Of a stretch of 64,000 bases of DNA, positions 61,400-64,000 are shown in pieces. The stretch is from Ulvibacter sp. MAR_2010_11. GTDB taxonomy: Bacteria; Bacteroidota; Bacteroidia; Flavobacteriales; Flavobacteriaceae. The position numbers and the translations under genes were made by a program. The notes below the pieces were generated by a model that was not told the origin of the DNA, searched no databases, and saw only the letters and a list, made by a program, of their open reading frames with translations. The stretch spans positions 2,811,501 to 2,875,500 of the forward strand of contig NZ_PHTY01000001.1 of NCBI RefSeq assembly GCF_002813135.1. The letters are read 5' to 3'. Position 1 is the first letter of the stretch. The number at the start of each line of letters is the position of its first letter.

Positions 61400-62233
61400 A
61401 TGAAAAACATCCTATTACCTACAGACTTTTCAGCAAATTCACTTAACGCTATCGATTATGCGATGCGCTTTTTTGCAAATTGGACCTGCAATTTCTATAT
61501 ACTCAATGTGCAGAAAGTTTCAGAATACATAAGTGATGATCTTATATCTGGTTCCAAAACGGATACAATTTACGATAGTATAGTGACCGACAATAAAAGG
61601 TTGATAATTCAACTAGTAAAAAAACTGAGTAAGCAGTACAAATCGCAGTCCTATACTTTTCATGGCTTATTTGATTACGATGATTTTGTTTCGGCGGTAG
61701 ATCAAGCTGTCAAATTTCATTCCATCGATCTTATCATTATGGGAACCAACGGGGCAACCGGGGCGAAAGAAGTCATCTTTGGCAGTAACACACTACAAAT
61801 AGTTCGAAATATAGCCTGTCCAACAATTACTATCCCGGAAAACTACACGTACACAAATATTAAAAGCACTTTGTTTTCTACAAAATATTGTGAGGATTTT
61901 TCTTTTGAAGGAATTAAGATTTTTAAAGAAATGTTAAACATGCATCAGTGCGAACTCAATGTCTTAGAGATTGATGATGATGCGATTATTACTTCTGTTA
62001 AGGAAGACAATGAATGCCTTCGGGCGTTATTTACTGAATATCCATATACTTATTACCGCCTTCAAACTATTCCGGGACTTATTGCAGTAAATACTGCGAC
62101 ACAACTTTTAAAAGTAGATCTTCACGCAGTATTTATTGAGAAAGAGACGTTCTTAGAGCGATTAATGTTTGGCTCCGATTCTTCACAACTGGTATACCGA
62201 ACCTTAATTCCTCTGCTGTTTTTACATCGATAA
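61400..62233 (+). CDS. Universal stress protein, tandem UspA-like
   Basis: A 277-residue protein. The N-terminal UspA domain (1-~150) starts NILLPTDFSANSLNAIDYAM and holds the ATP-binding motif MGTNGATGAKEVIFGSNT (G-x2-G-x9-G-S/T). The second half (~155-277) follows the same fold, but its nucleotide motif is changed (FGSDSSQLVYRTLIPLLFLHR). Its end is 2 bp from the stop of the D-lactate dehydrogenase gene on the other strand. It is likely induced by stress or growth arrest. Confidence 0.9.
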   Translation: MKNILLPTDFSANSLNAIDYAMRFFANWTCNFYILNVQKVSEYISDDLISGSKTDTIYDSIVTDNKRLIIQLVKKLSKQYKSQSYTFHGLFDYDDFVSAVDQAVKFHSIDLIIMGTNGATGAKEVIFGSNTLQIVRNIACPTITIPENYTYTNIKSTLFSTKYCEDFSFEGIKIFKEMLNMHQCELNVLEIDDDAIITSVKEDNECLRALFTEYPYTYYRLQTIPGLIAVNTATQLLKVDLHAVFIEKETFLERLMFGSDSSQLVYRTLIPLLFLHR

Positions 62234-62235
62234 GA

Positions 62236-63225
62236 TTATACAAGCTTGTTTACGGAATGCTTGTCATTTTCCCAGGCATTTAAATTGTCGAACGTTGCTG
62301 AAGCAATATTTTGTAAAGCCTCATTCGTAGCAAAGGCCTGATGGGGTGTCACCAAGGTTTTAGGATGACGTATAAGGTGATGTAATGTTGGGTCGTTAGG
62401 GATGTCACTGGAGCGATTATAAAAGAATACTCCATGTTCACGCTCATATACATCGGTTATGTATCCACTAATAATACCTGTATCAAGCGCCTTTAAAATT
62501 TCATTCGTTTTAACAATAGCGCCACGTGCAACATTTACAATTATAGGTTTTTTCCTAAACTTGGAGAGGTACTCTTCATCGAACATATGATGGGTAATTT
62601 GATTTAAGGGTAAGCAAATAAAAATAATCTCCGCTTCTTTGGAGAGTTGCTCTTTAGAACTATACACTACCCCATAACCTCTTACCAATTGTTCATTGCT
62701 GCTGATATCATTGGCCAAAATAGTACATCCAAATCCGTGTAAAATTTTAACGAGAACACTTCCAATCTTTCCTGTTCCCATAACGCCAACGGTTTTTCTA
62801 ATTAAATCAAACCCAATCAAATTATCTAAAAGAAAATTGTTATTAAGTGTTTGATTTTGTGCTAAAGCTATCTTTCTATTAAATGATAGAAGTAACGCTA
62901 TGGCGTGTTCGGCAATCGCATTAGGGGAATAATTTGGTGAATTAGCAACTTTAAATCCTAAGGATCCTGCCGTTTTTAAATTTATGTTATCGTGACCCGC
63001 AGAACGAAGTGTTATATACTTGACACCAAAATCACGCAATTTCTCAAGGACAATATTTGAAGCGTCGTCTGCCGAAAAAATAGAAATGGCATTATAATTT
63101 AATGCCAGCATTGCTGTATCTGATGTGAGTCGTTTTTCAGTAAAGTGAAGGTCATGAACTCCATTATTCGCCAATTCAAGCAGAGGTATCTCAAATGGTT
63201 TTGTACTATAAATCAATACTTTCAT
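62236..63225 (-). CDS. D-2-hydroxyacid dehydrogenase, D-lactate dehydrogenase-like
   Basis: A 329-residue NAD-dependent enzyme of the D-isomer-specific family. The NAD motif is VGVMGTGKIGSVLVKILHGFG. The catalytic Arg is in NVARGAIV, the Glu in DVYEREHG and the His in TPHQAFAT. The closest known branch is fermentative D-lactate dehydrogenase (LdhA). It would reduce pyruvate to D-lactate with NADH. It is in one run with the lipoprotein at 63231-63869, whose stop is 5 bp upstream of its start. Confidence 0.9.
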   Translation of the reverse strand: MKVLIYSTKPFEIPLLELANNGVHDLHFTEKRLTSDTAMLALNYNAISIFSADDASNIVLEKLRDFGVKYITLRSAGHDNINLKTAGSLGFKVANSPNYSPNAIAEHAIALLLSFNRKIALAQNQTLNNNFLLDNLIGFDLIRKTVGVMGTGKIGSVLVKILHGFGCTILANDISSNEQLVRGYGVVYSSKEQLSKEAEIIFICLPLNQITHHMFDEEYLSKFRKKPIIVNVARGAIVKTNEILKALDTGIISGYITDVYEREHGVFFYNRSSDIPNDPTLHHLIRHPKTLVTPHQAFATNEALQNIASATFDNLNAWENDKHSVNKLV

Positions 63226-63230
63226 CGAGA

Positions 63231-63869
63231 TTATAATAATAAAAGTTTATTCTCATAAAGTGTGTCAAAAAGAATCTTTATGAATGAGTTTATATTGCGA
63301 TTGACTTTGTCTGCATCGACAACTTCGATTTCTCCTCTCCATAGCAATTCACGCTCCTTACCCGGACAAATACAATACAATGATGTTTCGGTTGTATAGA
63401 CCTGATAACGTTCTTGCTGCTCCTGAAAATAGAGATGCTGATTGCTGTAATAATACCCTTCAAAGGTTTGATAACTTTTCGCAAAATTACGAAACGAATT
63501 CACTACGGTAACCTTACTTTCTTTACCGGTAACTTTGGTAAATAAAATTGCATCAAAACCGGCTTCTAATAGTCTTTGTTCTATATCGTCAAGTTGTGTT
63601 AACGATTTTTTATTGTCCGTAAACGATGTCTCAAAGAAATCAATACTTTTAACTGCTATTACACCTTTTTTATCGAGTTCTTCAGTCATTCTCTTTTCAT
63701 AAGTTCGGCGTAGTTCTTTATCGGTTGTAATACCTACAACCAGTATTTTATTGGCTTCAAAATTTACGGTATCCGGATTTTTGTATTGCTGTACCAATTT
63801 AGTGGAACCACAACTGTTAAACATGATTGCTAAAAAAATAAGGCTACTATATAATAGAATTGTTCTCAT
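63231..63869 (-). CDS. Lipoprotein of unknown function
   Basis: A 212-residue protein. The signal peptide ends at FNSC (17-20), giving lipidated Cys20 in SCGSTKLVQQYKNPD. The alpha/beta region (ANKILVVGITTDKELRRTYEKRM, GFDAILFTKVTG) resembles DUF4136-type lipoproteins, but I am not certain. It sits directly before the D-lactate dehydrogenase gene. From 63870 to the window end (131 bp) I see no feature. Confidence 0.65.
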   Translation of the reverse strand: MRTILLYSSLIFLAIMFNSCGSTKLVQQYKNPDTVNFEANKILVVGITTDKELRRTYEKRMTEELDKKGVIAVKSIDFFETSFTDNKKSLTQLDDIEQRLLEAGFDAILFTKVTGKESKVTVVNSFRNFAKSYQTFEGYYYSNQHLYFQEQQERYQVYTTETSLYCICPGKERELLWRGEIEVVDADKVNRNINSFIKILFDTLYENKLLLL

Positions 63870-64000
63870 ATTTTTCGGTTTTTCTTAAATATTCATTGCT
63901 GGCTAAAAGACATTTCTTATAAAAAAATTCTCCAAAGCAATCATCATAAGATATAGCACTAAATTAAAAGAGTTATTAGAAATTTTCAGTAAAAGTAATT

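Overview
The window looks like a chromosomal segment of a marine-type flavobacterium (Bacteroidota, Flavobacteriaceae). The DNA is AT-rich. Many genes are preceded by the Bacteroidota -7 box TAnnTTTG, there are several outer-membrane lipoproteins, a subtilase carries a type IX secretion C-terminal tail, and the core gene order (tpx-dgkA-ftsK-lolA-lptG-ribB) is of flavobacterial type. No rRNA, CRISPR array or complete prophage was seen. One tRNA (Ser, UGA) is present.

Layout. 1-2155 (minus): a 5-oxoproline degradation operon, Nramp-fold transporter - pxpA - pxpB (cut by the window edge). 2238-5108: a large M16 zinc peptidase lipoprotein. 5227-6178: a REP-associated tyrosine transposase (RAYT) between palindromic repeats, with a duplicated 3' end of the neighbouring comM on its far side. 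6089-7630: comM. 7719-10195: an operon of a small protein, a membrane protein, a histidine kinase and a response regulator. 10285-12747: a T9SS subtilase. 12972-17384: a glycolysis operon pfkA-gap-BadF-type kinase-pgi. About 17518-17664: a candidate small RNA. 17709-22944: dsbD, tilS, pabB and a flavin reductase. 23158-25592: two tandem secreted paralogues. 25694-29039: lpdA, an Lrp/AsnC regulator and a divergent methionine gamma-lyase-like gene.

29040-37560 is the most interesting block. It holds a long repeat-built secreted protein with an S74-type endosialidase chaperone end, a small DUF3592-like membrane protein, a protein related to the cholesterol-dependent cytolysins (CDC-like pore former), and a LuxR-type response regulator with a TPR-containing sensor kinase. 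A conserved GC-rich motif lies upstream of the repeat protein, the CDC-like gene and the response-regulator gene, always in the same orientation. This suggests a common two-component regulon around a pore-forming protein.

37769-46858 (plus) is mostly core: a NhaC-type antiporter, two peroxiredoxins, diacylglycerol kinase, FtsK, LolA, LptF/G and RibB with a degenerate GTP cyclohydrolase II half. 46855-51648 (minus) is a run of small lipoproteins and secreted proteins of mostly unknown function. 51976-52310 is a decayed AraC-type regulator. 52384-54163 has an outer-membrane barrel protein and a DegT-type sugar aminotransferase whose leader carries nine perfect GGGTTAA repeats. 54496-58021 has the CbpA/CbpM chaperone pair, a nitroreductase, a thioesterase and a tandem SnoaL/NTF2-like protein. 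58145-59640 is an accessory region: tRNA-Ser, a 158-bp tandem repeat, an orphan lipoprotein and an attC-like inverted repeat. 59640-63869 holds a DUF1275 membrane protein, a hydrolase, a universal stress protein, a D-lactate dehydrogenase-like enzyme and a lipoprotein.

All family assignments are by reading motifs in the sequence. No database search was run.
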